64,000 nt of DNA from Streptomyces sp. Ag109_O5-1 (GTDB lineage Bacteria; Actinomycetota; Actinomycetes; Streptomycetales; Streptomycetaceae): contig NZ_RKQF01000001.1 of assembly GCF_003814875.1 (NCBI RefSeq), positions 11,408,001-11,472,000 on the forward strand. Reading direction: 5' to 3'. Positions 27,712 to 36,386 of the stretch are shown piece after piece; position 1 is the first letter of the stretch; each line of letters begins with the position of its first letter. A program made the position numbers and the translations under genes. Under the pieces are notes generated by a model that was given only the letters and a program-made list of their open reading frames with translations, was not told the DNA's origin and did no database searches.

Positions 27712-28104
27712 GCCAGCCAGTCCGGCCACTCCACGAGGGCTCGCCGCTGGGCGGCTCAGCCTTCGGTACCCAGGTCGCCGTTGGCTGCTGGCTCGCGGGT
27801 CCGCTCCCCCGTCGGAAGGGTGCACGACCTTCCCCAGGGTGGGCCGAGTTCCGCATCAGTTGGCCGGCTGGGAGCGGGGCACGAGGACGTCTGGTTGATC
27901 TCATCGTCCGGCAGGGGCAGACTGACCCAAGTGGTGACAGCGGCAAGCAGAGCGCGGTAGACCCAAGTTTTCTTCGCTCCACCTGTTCCGGGACACGACG
28001 ATGGCGGTGTGCGGCAGAATGACGCCCACCGAGGTGCCATAGCGCAGCGGTGACCGCAAGTGCCCTGTTTCACGCGGTCCTTGGGTGCGCGAGGAGAGGA
28101 AGAC
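27712..28104. other. Intergenic stretch, nothing supported
   Basis: Between the IS701-type element and the methyltransferase gene I find no credible gene. It must carry the promoter of the methyltransferase, but no clear boxes stand out. Confidence 0.4.
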
Positions 28105-28920
28105 GTGAGCGAGAACCAGAGCGCCACCGCCGCAGTGCAGCGACTCGACACTGGGACGGCGCACAACGCTCGCGTGTGGAACTACTGGCAGGGCGGCAAG
28201 GACAACTACGAGGTCGACCAGCAGGTAGGCGATCACGTTGCCGGAATGATCCCCGTCATCCGCGACATCGCGCGCGCCGACCGGGAGTTCCTTGGCCGCG
28301 CCGTGCGCTGTCTGGCACAGGAGCACGGCATCCGTCAGTTCCTCGACATCGGCACCGGCCTGCCGGCCTTGGAGAACACCCATGAGATCGCCCAGCGGAT
28401 CGCTCCCGAGTCGCGGATCGTGTATGTCGACAATGACCCCATTGTGCTCGCGCACGCCCGCGCCCTGCTGACCAGTGCCCCGGAAGGCGCCACCGACTAC
28501 ATCGACGCCGATGTGCACGACCCGGACACCATTCTGGGCATCGCCGGACGGACACTCGACTTCACCAAGCCCACCGCACTCATGGTGCTCGGCATCCTCA
28601 ACTTCGTCCTTGACGGGGACGAGGCGCGGGCCATCGCACGTCGGCTCGTGGAGGCGCTGTCCCCCGGCAGCTTCCTGGTACTGACCCATCCCGCCACGGA
28701 GCCCGAACTCGGCGGCGACCTCCAGCTTGAGGCGATGGAGTTCTGGAACGCCAACGCCAAACCGCCGGTCACCGCCCGCAGCAGCGAGGAGGTCGCCCAG
28801 TACTTCGACGGGCTCACGCTCCTGGAGCCCGGGCTCGTGTCCTGCGCGTTGTGGCGGCCGGAGCCCGGCGAAGAGCCCACGGTCGTACCCCAGCTGGGAG
28901 CCGTGGCGCTGAAGCCGTGA
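28105..28920 (+). CDS. SAM-dependent methyltransferase, SAV2177/PF04672 (DUF574) family
   Basis: A 271-residue protein of a family expanded in Streptomyces. Signature segments: GTAHNARVWNYWQGGKDNYE near the N-terminus, SAM motif I FLDIGTGLPALENTHEIAQR, motif with IVYVDNDPIVLAHARALL, then ALMVLGILNFVLDGDEARAI and the C-terminal RSSEEVAQYFDGLTLLEPGL. The methyl acceptor is unknown. GTG 28105 follows GAGGAGAGGA; an upstream extension lacks family similarity. It stands alone. Confidence 0.92.
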   Translation: MSENQSATAAVQRLDTGTAHNARVWNYWQGGKDNYEVDQQVGDHVAGMIPVIRDIARADREFLGRAVRCLAQEHGIRQFLDIGTGLPALENTHEIAQRIAPESRIVYVDNDPIVLAHARALLTSAPEGATDYIDADVHDPDTILGIAGRTLDFTKPTALMVLGILNFVLDGDEARAIARRLVEALSPGSFLVLTHPATEPELGGDLQLEAMEFWNANAKPPVTARSSEEVAQYFDGLTLLEPGLVSCALWRPEPGEEPTVVPQLGAVALKP

Positions 28921-29110
28921 TCTCTCGCTGCACCTCGCTGCCGCGCACACTCACCGGCAGGCCCGCCCCTCGTTCCTGACGCCGGCCTTGTCACCTACCC
29001 GCCCGGTGGGACATCTTGGCGCTGGTCAACGCCTGCGTCGTTTGACGTGCGAAGGCACCCGGATACGTCTGGCGACGGCGTACGACCTGGAGCCCTGGCG
29101 CCGAACGGCT

Positions 29111-29145
29111 CCGGCCCCCGGCGACGAAATGTCGCCGGGGGCCGG
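29111..29145 (-). terminator. Strong hairpin terminator behind the tRNA gene
   Basis: A perfect 15-bp GC-rich stem (29111-29125 with 29131-29145) around a 5-base loop GAAAT. It begins eight bases past the tRNA 3' end in the direction of tRNA transcription. There is no U-tract, as usual in Streptomyces. Confidence 0.8.
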
Positions 29146-29152
29146 ATAGTCG

Positions 29153-29226
29153 TAGCGGGGGCGGGATTTGAACCTGCGACCTCTGGGTTATGAGCCCAGC
29201 GAGCTACCGAGCTGCTCCACCCCGCG
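29153..29226 (-). tRNA. Initiator tRNA-Met (anticodon CAU)
   Basis: The minus strand starts CGCGGGGTGGAGCAGCTCGG and folds into a cloverleaf with anticodon loop CTCATAA and T-arm GGTTCAAATCC. Two initiator hallmarks are visible: an unpaired first acceptor position (C1 against U72) and three G-C pairs at the base of the anticodon stem (CTGGG/CCCAG). No CCA is encoded. A hairpin terminator follows. Confidence 0.93.
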
Positions 29227-29354
29227 TTGGTGTCTTTACCGTACGGCATCCGCGGGGTGCCGGCAGGGATTTATGCCGTCGGGCCGTTCCTCGGGTCTGC
29301 CGCTGTGCGGCACCGATGGAGCGTGGCAGTGCCTGGGTGGGCATACTCGTGGGC

Positions 29355-29624
29355 ATGAGAGTCCCGCTCCGTACCCGTCTGTTCGCGGCGTTGGCGCTGC
29401 TGATGATGTGCGCGGGATTGGCCGGGGGTTATGCCGGGCTCCGGCTGGGCGGCTGGCTGGGCGCGGGCGCCGGGATGCTCGCGGGCATGACCGTGGTGTG
29501 CCTGGGCGCGAGAATCACGATCTCTCTGTGCCGCCTGCAGACGCAGGACTTCCTGAAGCAGATCGTGGGCGACGGCAGGGCGGAGGCGTCAGCGGACGCG
29601 GTCCTGCGGGGGATCATGCTGTAG
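29355..29624 (+). CDS. Small membrane protein, 89 residues
   Basis: The protein MRVPLRTRLFAALALLMMCA then GLAGGYAGLRLGGWLGAGAG has two hydrophobic segments (about 9-30 and 34-56) and a short soluble tail (RLQTQDFLKQIVGDGRAEAS). No family is recognised. The start is uncertain because no strong ribosome site is seen; ATG 29355 fits the membrane topology. Confidence 0.6.
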   Translation: MRVPLRTRLFAALALLMMCAGLAGGYAGLRLGGWLGAGAGMLAGMTVVCLGARITISLCRLQTQDFLKQIVGDGRAEASADAVLRGIML

Positions 29625-29732
29625 GAGGCAGCCGCCTTCCCTCTGACTGCTGACGGGGTCAGCGCCGCGGAGCAGCAGTCCCGGCGAACCGTCGCGTATC
29701 AGTGCGCCGCCTTCGACGGCCTCCCGCTTTCC

Positions 29733-29879
29733 GTGCGTCTGACGGCTGCCGAGACACTCGAAGTCATCGACCAGGGCCAGGAACGGGACCAGGTACGGGC
29801 CGCGGTCTCGGCGCTGGCCGAAGTGGTCCGCGAGTGCCGTGCCGGTCACCTCAAGCTCCACGACGAACAGGCTTCCTGA
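29733..29879 (+). CDS. Possible short protein of unknown function
   Basis: A GTG-initiated frame gives MRLTAAETLEVIDQGQERDQ then VRAAVSALAEVVRECRAGHL, charged and helical with good codon bias. The same frame continues upstream to the stop of the previous gene (FPLTADGVSAAEQQSRRTVA), so the true start may be earlier or the two may once have been one reading frame. No family recognised. Confidence 0.35.
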   Translation: MRLTAAETLEVIDQGQERDQVRAAVSALAEVVRECRAGHLKLHDEQAS

Positions 29880-30405
29880 TCTTCAAGGGGGCGAACGAGA
29901 CGTTGACGTAGTTGCCTGGGGATGGGGCCTTGCTCTCCTGCAGGAAGGGCCGGAGGGTGCGTTCGGGAGTGTTGCACCAGCGGGCTACGACACGCAGCTT
30001 CGAGACCCGGCCCGAAGTCCGCCCCACCTGCTACTGGAAAAACAGGCCGCACCGCACTCCAGGCGATGGGATCCTTCGGGGATGGGGCATCACTCCTACC
30101 TTGTCGTCGGCGAATGCCACTTCCTCGGTACCCGCGATCAGGGACGTGGGCACCTTGGCGGACGGCGAGGTGGCCGAGCCGCGGCCCCCGCGTCGCCGCT
30201 GGTCTCGGGCTCGGGGTCGGCCTCCGTGCCGGCGATGCCCTGGAAGCCACCACCTTCCTGCTCGCGGAACACATCGACCGCATCACCGATGACCGCGACT
30301 TCGTCACCCGCGTGATCACAGACGCACTGACCGGTACGGGCAAAGGCTGACGCGAGTTCGGCCCACCACGGGACTCATGGGGCGGCGGCGCGATATCGTC
30401 GAACC
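29880..30405. other. Stretch with a coding-like relic
   Basis: Only the end looks like protein: ALEATTFLLAEHIDRITDDR then DFVTRVITDALTGTGKG, stop at 30350, plus strand. This may be the 3' end of a decayed gene. The upstream part holds nothing I can support. The promoter of the kinase operon should be in the last 60 bases. Confidence 0.35.
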
Positions 30406-31053
30406 GTGACGGTGCGGTACTACCTGTACATCAGCGACGCCAAAGTCGACATGCTGCTCTCCCAGATCGACCCCGCGTTCGGCCGCCGGAGTACCACCGA
30501 AGCAGGCCTGAGCGTCAAACTGTTCAGCATCAAGCGCAGCGTCGAGGCCCCTGCGCCCGACCGTGCGGCCAAGCTGGAGCGGGTCCTGCGTCACCTGGAG
30601 GAGTCCGGGGAGACCGGATCGGTGGACGAACCCGGACCGTACTTCCGTGGCACCCTGCCCATGCAGTGGGGGCCCCTGCCCGGCGGGAACGGCGGGTCGC
30701 TGGTGTACTTCGGCGGCCGGACCGACCGGACCGTCCTCGGACTCGGCGGCGCCGGCGGCCATGTGATCGGCGGAAGCGCACCGCAGGCCCAGGAGTTCGC
30801 ACCGTCCTCGGTACCGACGCTCCTGACCGGTCTCGCCACGGCGTTCGCCGCCGACGGCGTCGAGATGCCGGCCGAACAGCCCTCCCTGGCCTGGGTGCAC
30901 ACCGCCGGACGGCTGCTGCGCGGTCCCCGGCAGCCCGTGGAGTTCGTCGCCCGGCGCCTGCTGGCCGGCCCCAGCCCCTACCCCGAACTCGACCCCAGGC
31001 CCGATATGCGGGTGCTGCTCGGAAGTCCCCTGTACGTAGCGCTCACCGACTGA
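30406..31053 (+). CDS. DUF7019/SAVMC3_10250-like protein, first gene of the kinase operon
   Basis: A 215-residue soluble protein beginning MTVRYYLYISDAKVDMLLSQ, the N-terminal pattern of the SAVMC3_10250-type (DUF7019) proteins of Streptomyces; later VYFGGRTDRTVLGLGGAGGH and VEFVARRLLAGPSPYPELDP. I know no reaction. It ends ten bases before the kinase-WD40 gene and is clearly in one operon with it and with the FHA-kinase, so a role as substrate, sensor or effector of the two kinases is likely by context. Confidence 0.78.
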   Translation: MTVRYYLYISDAKVDMLLSQIDPAFGRRSTTEAGLSVKLFSIKRSVEAPAPDRAAKLERVLRHLEESGETGSVDEPGPYFRGTLPMQWGPLPGGNGGSLVYFGGRTDRTVLGLGGAGGHVIGGSAPQAQEFAPSSVPTLLTGLATAFAADGVEMPAEQPSLAWVHTAGRLLRGPRQPVEFVARRLLAGPSPYPELDPRPDMRVLLGSPLYVALTD

Positions 31054-31063
31054 CGGCGCGTCG

Positions 31064-34000
31064 ATGACACCGGAGGTCTGGCAGCCCGGCGACATCGTCC
31101 TCGATCTGTACGAGGTGCTCGACGTCGTTCACAGCGGAGGCATGGGCCTGGTCCACCGGGTACGCCACCAGGGCTGGAACGTGGACCTCGCGGTCAAGAC
31201 GCCGCGCCCGGAACTGGTCGCCTCGCCGGAAGGCAGAAGCCGGTTCGAGGCCGAGGCGGGCACCTGGGTGGGACTCGGCCTCCACCCGCACACCGTCAAC
31301 TGCGCCTATGTACGCACGATCGACGGTCGGCCGAGGGTGTTCGCCGAATGGGTCGACGGCGGCAGCCTGGCCGAGGCCGTCGCCGGTGGCCGGCTCTACG
31401 AGGGCGGGCCGCACACCGCGGCCGGCCGGGTGCTGGACATCGCCGTGCAGACCGCGTGGGGCCTGCAGCACGCGCACGACAGCGGCCTGGTCCACCAGGA
31501 CGTCAAGCCCGCCAATGTCATGCTCGAACCGGACGGAACCGCCAAAGTCACCGACTTCGGGCTGGCCGGAGCGCGCCCCGCGGACCCGGCCGCCGCCACG
31601 GACACCGGCGTCACCTTCGGCGGTATGACCCCCGCCTACTGCTCCCCGGAGCAGGCGCTCGCCGCCGCCGGCCGAGAGGTCCGGCTGACGCCCGCGACCG
31701 ATGTGTGGTCCTGGGCGCTGACCGTTTTGGAGATGTTCACCGGCCGCCGCCCGACCCGGCACGGCCAGGCCGCCCCGGAAGCCCTCGAAGCGCTGCTGGA
31801 GGAAGGCCCGGCCGACCCCCGCGTGCCCGCCGTACCCCCGGCGGTCGCGGGACTGCTGCGCCAGTGCTTCATGCCCAACGCCGAGGCCCGGCCGGCCGAA
31901 CTCGACGAAGCCGCCCGGGTCCTGGCCGAGGTGTACGGCGACGTGACCGGCACGCCGTTTCCGCGCCGTGCACCGCGAGGCGTCGGGCTGCTCGCCGACG
32001 GACTGTCCAACCAGGCGTTGTCCCTGCTCGACCTGGGGCGTACGGAGGCGGCCGAGGACCTGTGGCGGCAGGCGGCCGACGTCGATCCGCACCATCTGGC
32101 CGCGCGCTACAACTACGGCCTGCACCTGTGGCGTTCGGGCCGCAGAACCGACCTGGAGGTGCTCTCGGACATCGAGGGCGGGCGCGTCTTCGGCGGAGCA
32201 CCGCAACTCGCCGACCGGTTGCGGGGATTCATCCACCTGGAGCAGGACGACCGCAAGCGGGCCACCGAGTCACTGCACAGGGCGACGCGCCAAGAGGGCG
32301 GCCCGTCCGAGGAACACGCCGAGCACGAAGGACCCGTCCCGGCCGACACCGCCGAGGCACTGGCCGTACTGGCGGAACGGCCCCCGCCGACCACGGCGCG
32401 GCTGACCGGCCACGGCGCCTACGTCACCGCCGTGGCGGTAACCGCAGACGGAGGCCTGGTGCTCTCCGGCGACCGCGACGGCGGCGTCTGCGTGTGGGAC
32501 GTGGAAACAGGCCGCTGTCTGCACGAACTGACCGCAACCGGCGCCGAGATCGTCGCCACCGCCGTCGACGCCGCGGGCCGCACCGGGCTGGTCCTCCGTA
32601 AACAGGCGCCGCTGGAAGCGTGGGACCTCACCCACGGAACCCCGATACCTCTGCCGCCGGAACTCGACGCCGACGACAGCAGCACCGACGCCCCCACGGC
32701 GGTCGCCCTCAGCGGCGACGGATCCATGGGCGCCACCGGCCACGCGGACGGCACGCTCCGGTTCTGGGACGTTCGAACCGGAGCACTGCTGCAGCGCGTG
32801 GCGGCCCACAGCGCCCCGGTGGCGGCCGTGACCATGACCGCCGACGGTGCCTTCGCGCTGTCCACACCCGCCGACAGCCGCAACGACCAGAGGGTGTGCG
32901 CCTGGAACGTCACCGACGGACGGCGCCATGCGGCACTGACCCCGCCGCTGGACGAGCAGGGCTACGGAGCGTGGGGCGTGCACGTCAACTGGTGTGCGCT
33001 CTCTGCTGATTCGCGGTATGCGCTCCAGGTCTGGGACAGCGGGAACATGGTGCTCTGGGACGCCCGAAGGGACCGCGTCGTCGCGCGGTCGCCGCACTCC
33101 CTGCGCGTCATTCACCATGCCATCGCCCTCGCACCGGGCGGCTCCCCGGCACTGGTGGGAAGTTCGCAGCCGCTGCGCGTACTCGAACCGGCGACGGGCC
33201 GGTGCCTGCGCACATACGACAACGGGCCCGAGGATGAGGACGGGCACCAGGGCGTCTACGGCGACGCCGACACCCGTGACACCAACACCGTCGCCATCAG
33301 CGCGGACGGGAGGTTCGCCGTCGCGGGCTCGCGGAAGGTGATCAGCGTGCTGCCGCTGCCCGCACCCGGCTACCGTGCCCCCTGGCTCTACGCCCGGCCC
33401 AAGGGCGCCGACGAACTGTCTGACGGGACGCGGGCGTTCGACACCGCCATGGAGCAGGCGCTGCACCTCTTCGACGAGGGCCGGTACGAGGAGAGCGCCG
33501 CCCGACTGCGGGCCGCGGAGGCCGTACCCGGCTTCGGACGCCATCCCGACCTGCGCGAGGCCTGGGCGGCGGTGGGCCGGCACGGGCTCCGGTCGGGACT
33601 GCGCAGCGGCTATCAGCTGTTCGATCTCGACGGACACCGGCACTTCACCCAGCCGCCGGTCCTGGCCGTCAGCAGGGACGGAGATTTTTTCGTCACCGGC
33701 CGGTGGACGGGGGAGATCGACCTGTGGAACGCGGCGAGCGGCCGTCTCGACCGGGAACTCGACTGGCCGTTGCCGGTGGCGCGCACCCTCACCCTGGTCT
33801 GCGGCGACCAGGCGACCGTCATCCACGGCAGGAACGGGCAGGTGGCGCTGCTCGACCTCGTCGACGACAGGGCATGGGACCTGACAGGTCCGGACGACGC
33901 CGGAACCGTCGAGACCCTGGTGTACGCGCCGGCCGCGGACCGGCTGCTCACAGGCGACGACACAGGGAAACTGTGCAGCTGGGACCTCGGGTTCGACGGG

Positions 34001-34747
34001 GAGCGGCGCACCCTCCGTACCTCCTGGCAGGCCCTCCGGGCCCACCGCGGCCCGGTGGCCGCGGTCGCGCTCAGCTCGGACGGCCGGTACGCGGCGTCGC
34101 GCGAGGACACACACGCCGGCCTGGACCTGGCCTCCGCAGTGCGCGGGGACGAGGTCTGCGGTTGGGAGCTGGAGTCGGGCGAGCGGCTGTGGACCCGTAG
34201 CGGAGTGCCGCCCCAGACGGCCCTGGAGATCACCCCGGACGGCGGGACGCTGCTGGAGTACGGCCCCTTCGGGGTGACCGCCGTCCGTACCCTCACAGGC
34301 AAACGACTCTACGGGGTGGCCGACACGAGCAACGCTCGCCTGCTGGCGATCGCACCCGTCGGCGGCCGGGCGGTCGTGGCGACCGCCGGGGCGCTCATCG
34401 CGTTCGACCTCGCCACCGGCCGTGTGCAGCGGAAGATCCCCACCGAGCACCTGACCACCGCACTCGCGCTCACCGCCGACGGGCGGTTCGCCGTCCTCGG
34501 CACCCACACCCAGCGGATCGACGTGGTGGACCTGGACACCGGCGAACTGCTGCGCACACTGACCGGGCACCGCAGTACCGTGCACGCCCTCGCCCTCAGC
34601 GAGGACGGCCGCACCCTGATGTCCGGGGACTACGACGCCACTGTGCGCGGCTGGGAACTGGACTGGGAATTCACCTGGGAACCCGGCGACGTAGCGCAAC
34701 CGCCCGAGAAGCGCCGTAGGCCTCGGATGCCGTGGCGTACTCGGTAA
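31064..34747 (+). CDS. Ser/Thr protein kinase-TPR-double WD40 protein
   Basis: A 1227-residue protein. Residues about 10-285 are a Hanks-type kinase: P-loop HSGGMGLVHRV, Lys in DLAVKTPRPE, catalytic loop HQDVKPAN (HQD in place of HRD), DFG in KVTDFGLAG, and CSPEQ at the activation segment. About 300-430 is TPR-like (LSLLDLGRTEAAEDLWRQAA). Residues about 445-765 and 864-1215 each give seven or so WD40 repeats, joined by a TPR-like linker (LHLFDEGRYEESAARLRAAE). No membrane segment is seen, unlike PknB-type receptors, so it is a cytosolic kinase with a large scaffold. It overlaps the FHA-kinase gene by 16 bases. The Arg-to-Gln change need not abolish activity. Confidence 0.92.
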   Translation: MTPEVWQPGDIVLDLYEVLDVVHSGGMGLVHRVRHQGWNVDLAVKTPRPELVASPEGRSRFEAEAGTWVGLGLHPHTVNCAYVRTIDGRPRVFAEWVDGGSLAEAVAGGRLYEGGPHTAAGRVLDIAVQTAWGLQHAHDSGLVHQDVKPANVMLEPDGTAKVTDFGLAGARPADPAAATDTGVTFGGMTPAYCSPEQALAAAGREVRLTPATDVWSWALTVLEMFTGRRPTRHGQAAPEALEALLEEGPADPRVPAVPPAVAGLLRQCFMPNAEARPAELDEAARVLAEVYGDVTGTPFPRRAPRGVGLLADGLSNQALSLLDLGRTEAAEDLWRQAADVDPHHLAARYNYGLHLWRSGRRTDLEVLSDIEGGRVFGGAPQLADRLRGFIHLEQDDRKRATESLHRATRQEGGPSEEHAEHEGPVPADTAEALAVLAERPPPTTARLTGHGAYVTAVAVTADGGLVLSGDRDGGVCVWDVETGRCLHELTATGAEIVATAVDAAGRTGLVLRKQAPLEAWDLTHGTPIPLPPELDADDSSTDAPTAVALSGDGSMGATGHADGTLRFWDVRTGALLQRVAAHSAPVAAVTMTADGAFALSTPADSRNDQRVCAWNVTDGRRHAALTPPLDEQGYGAWGVHVNWCALSADSRYALQVWDSGNMVLWDARRDRVVARSPHSLRVIHHAIALAPGGSPALVGSSQPLRVLEPATGRCLRTYDNGPEDEDGHQGVYGDADTRDTNTVAISADGRFAVAGSRKVISVLPLPAPGYRAPWLYARPKGADELSDGTRAFDTAMEQALHLFDEGRYEESAARLRAAEAVPGFGRHPDLREAWAAVGRHGLRSGLRSGYQLFDLDGHRHFTQPPVLAVSRDGDFFVTGRWTGEIDLWNAASGRLDRELDWPLPVARTLTLVCGDQATVIHGRNGQVALLDLVDDRAWDLTGPDDAGTVETLVYAPAADRLLTGDDTGKLCSWDLGFDGERRTLRTSWQALRAHRGPVAAVALSSDGRYAASREDTHAGLDLASAVRGDEVCGWELESGERLWTRSGVPPQTALEITPDGGTLLEYGPFGVTAVRTLTGKRLYGVADTSNARLLAIAPVGGRAVVATAGALIAFDLATGRVQRKIPTEHLTTALALTADGRFAVLGTHTQRIDVVDLDTGELLRTLTGHRSTVHALALSEDGRTLMSGDYDATVRGWELDWEFTWEPGDVAQPPEKRRRPRMPWRTR

Positions 34748-36003
34748 CGCTGGTCCCCGGCCACGGATCCGCCGCCGGACCGTACATCTTCACGCGCCGC
34801 ACCACCTGCTTGGTCGGCCGGGCGGGCGAATGCCGCATCCGGCCTGCCGGCGACGACCGGAAGGTGTCCCGGCACCACTGCCTGCTCGACGTCGATCCTC
34901 CGCAGGTGCGGGTGCAGGACCTGGGCAGCAGCAACGGCACCTACGTCAACGGCCGGCGGCTGCCCCCGGGGCCAGCCGTGCGGGATCTGGCCGACGGCGA
35001 CGAACTCCGCGTCGGCGACACGGTGTTACGCGTCCAGATCGGGACGGCAGAGCCCGCGGACGGTGTCGCGCGGGACCCGGTCGAGGCGACGCACACACTC
35101 CTCGACGCCGCGGAGACCGGCGAGCCGGCCCTCGCCCCCATCCGCGGCTACCGGGTGCTGCAGGAACTCGGCCGTGGCGGGCAGGGCGTGGTCCACCTCG
35201 TCCGGGACGAGAGCACGGGCGAACTCCTCGCCCTGAAAACTCTGTTGGCCCACGGCGTCGTCGACCCCGCGGCACGCGACGGCTTCCTGCGGGAGTTCGC
35301 CTGTACCCGGGCGCTGCGGCACCCCAATGTCGTGGCTTTCCACAGCGGCGGCGCACACGGCAACACCTTCTATTTCACGAGCGAGTTCTGCCGACTGGGA
35401 AGCGTGGCCGACCTGGTGGCCCGGGCCGGCGGCCGACTGGACGTCGGCCAGGCGGTGGGGGTGACCCTCCAGGTGCTGCGCGGGCTGCACTACGCGCACA
35501 CGGCCGAGGTGCCCGTACGACTGCTCGACGGGACCATCACCGTCAGACGCGGCCTGGTCCACCGCGACATCAAACCGCAGAACCTCCTGCTCACCGGGGC
35601 CCGGGACGACGCGACCGTGAAGATCGCGGACTTCGGCCTGGCCAAGGCGTTCGACAGCGCCGGCCTGTCCGGGCACACCCTGACCGGCGCAATGGGCGGC
35701 AGCCTGGCCTTCATGCCGCGCGGACAGGTGATCGACTTCAAGTACGCCCGGCCCGAGGTCGACCTGTGGGCGGTGACCGCATGCCTGTACTGGATGCTCA
35801 CCGGATCGCCGCCGCGGGACTTCCCGGCGGGCGTCGACCCCGTCGCCGTCGTCCTGCGCGAGCCGCCCGTGGCCGTGCGCGACCGGCTGGCCGCGCTCCC
35901 GCCCCGGCTCGCCGACCTCGTCGACAGCACCCTCGTCGACAAGCCCCGTATCACCGTCACCACGGCCACGGACCTGGCACATGCCCTGCGCCGCGCGCTC
36001 TGA
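34732..36003 (+). CDS. FHA domain-Ser/Thr protein kinase
   Basis: A 423-residue protein. Residues about 15-100 are an FHA phosphothreonine-binding domain (GRAGECRIRPA, KVSRHHCLL, LGSSNGTYVNG). Residues about 137-415 are a kinase with P-loop LGRGGQGVVHLV, Lys in LALKTLL, catalytic loop HRDIKPQN and DFGLAK. The usual APE is replaced by FMPRGQ. GTG 34732 lies inside the end of the preceding gene, so translation is coupled. The FHA domain would read the phosphorylation state of the partner kinase or of the DUF7019-like protein, suggesting a two-kinase relay. No membrane segment. Confidence 0.92.
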   Translation: MAYSVTLVPGHGSAAGPYIFTRRTTCLVGRAGECRIRPAGDDRKVSRHHCLLDVDPPQVRVQDLGSSNGTYVNGRRLPPGPAVRDLADGDELRVGDTVLRVQIGTAEPADGVARDPVEATHTLLDAAETGEPALAPIRGYRVLQELGRGGQGVVHLVRDESTGELLALKTLLAHGVVDPAARDGFLREFACTRALRHPNVVAFHSGGAHGNTFYFTSEFCRLGSVADLVARAGGRLDVGQAVGVTLQVLRGLHYAHTAEVPVRLLDGTITVRRGLVHRDIKPQNLLLTGARDDATVKIADFGLAKAFDSAGLSGHTLTGAMGGSLAFMPRGQVIDFKYARPEVDLWAVTACLYWMLTGSPPRDFPAGVDPVAVVLREPPVAVRDRLAALPPRLADLVDSTLVDKPRITVTTATDLAHALRRAL

Positions 36004-36386
36004 GCGGCAGTTATCAGACAGGAAGGCGGTCGGGCGTCATAAAGGCATGCCCTTGGAGGGCATCTGATCAATGTTCAGGAGGTTGTGGGTGGGTTGTCCG
36101 TTTCGAATCGCCAGCTTGGTGTGGATTCTCCAGTGAGTTCGCGCGACATTTTGTGAGCCTTACGTTCCAGGGACGGGATGAGCCGAGCCCTTCGTGTGGT
36201 TGGGCCGCACAGGGGCGCCGGGTGTGGCTTTTAGTTGGCTGCCGTCCGTGGCTGCAATGGCTTGGCCGCCTGGCGTCCCACGACGACCCGGCCGCCAGAT
36301 TGGGAAGTGCGAACAAGATCGCTGTGTAAGGCCATGCCGGCGAGGTCGTCCGTGGCACCAACTGCCCGCACGACATCTGGAGCGCC
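36004..36386 (+). other. Non-coding leader of the IS110-type element, candidate bridge-RNA region
   Basis: About 380 bases upstream of the IS110 transposase have no credible gene. In IS110-group elements the non-coding left end, 5' of the transposase, encodes the structured bridge RNA that pairs with donor and target DNA. A short palindrome (GCATGCCC...GGGCAT near 36046-36063) marks the end of the kinase operon and may be a weak terminator. I could not define the element boundary or the RNA loops by eye. Confidence 0.35.

Noticed and set aside
29153..29226. tRNA gene as integration site of a genomic island
   Set aside because: No partial tRNA copy or integrase was found next to it; the neighbouring integrase relics are far away and outside the IS256 pair.
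32270..34699. An 809-codon minus-strand frame opposite the kinase-WD40 gene
   Set aside because: Antisense shadow of the WD40 repeats in high-GC DNA; no family features and no ribosome site.
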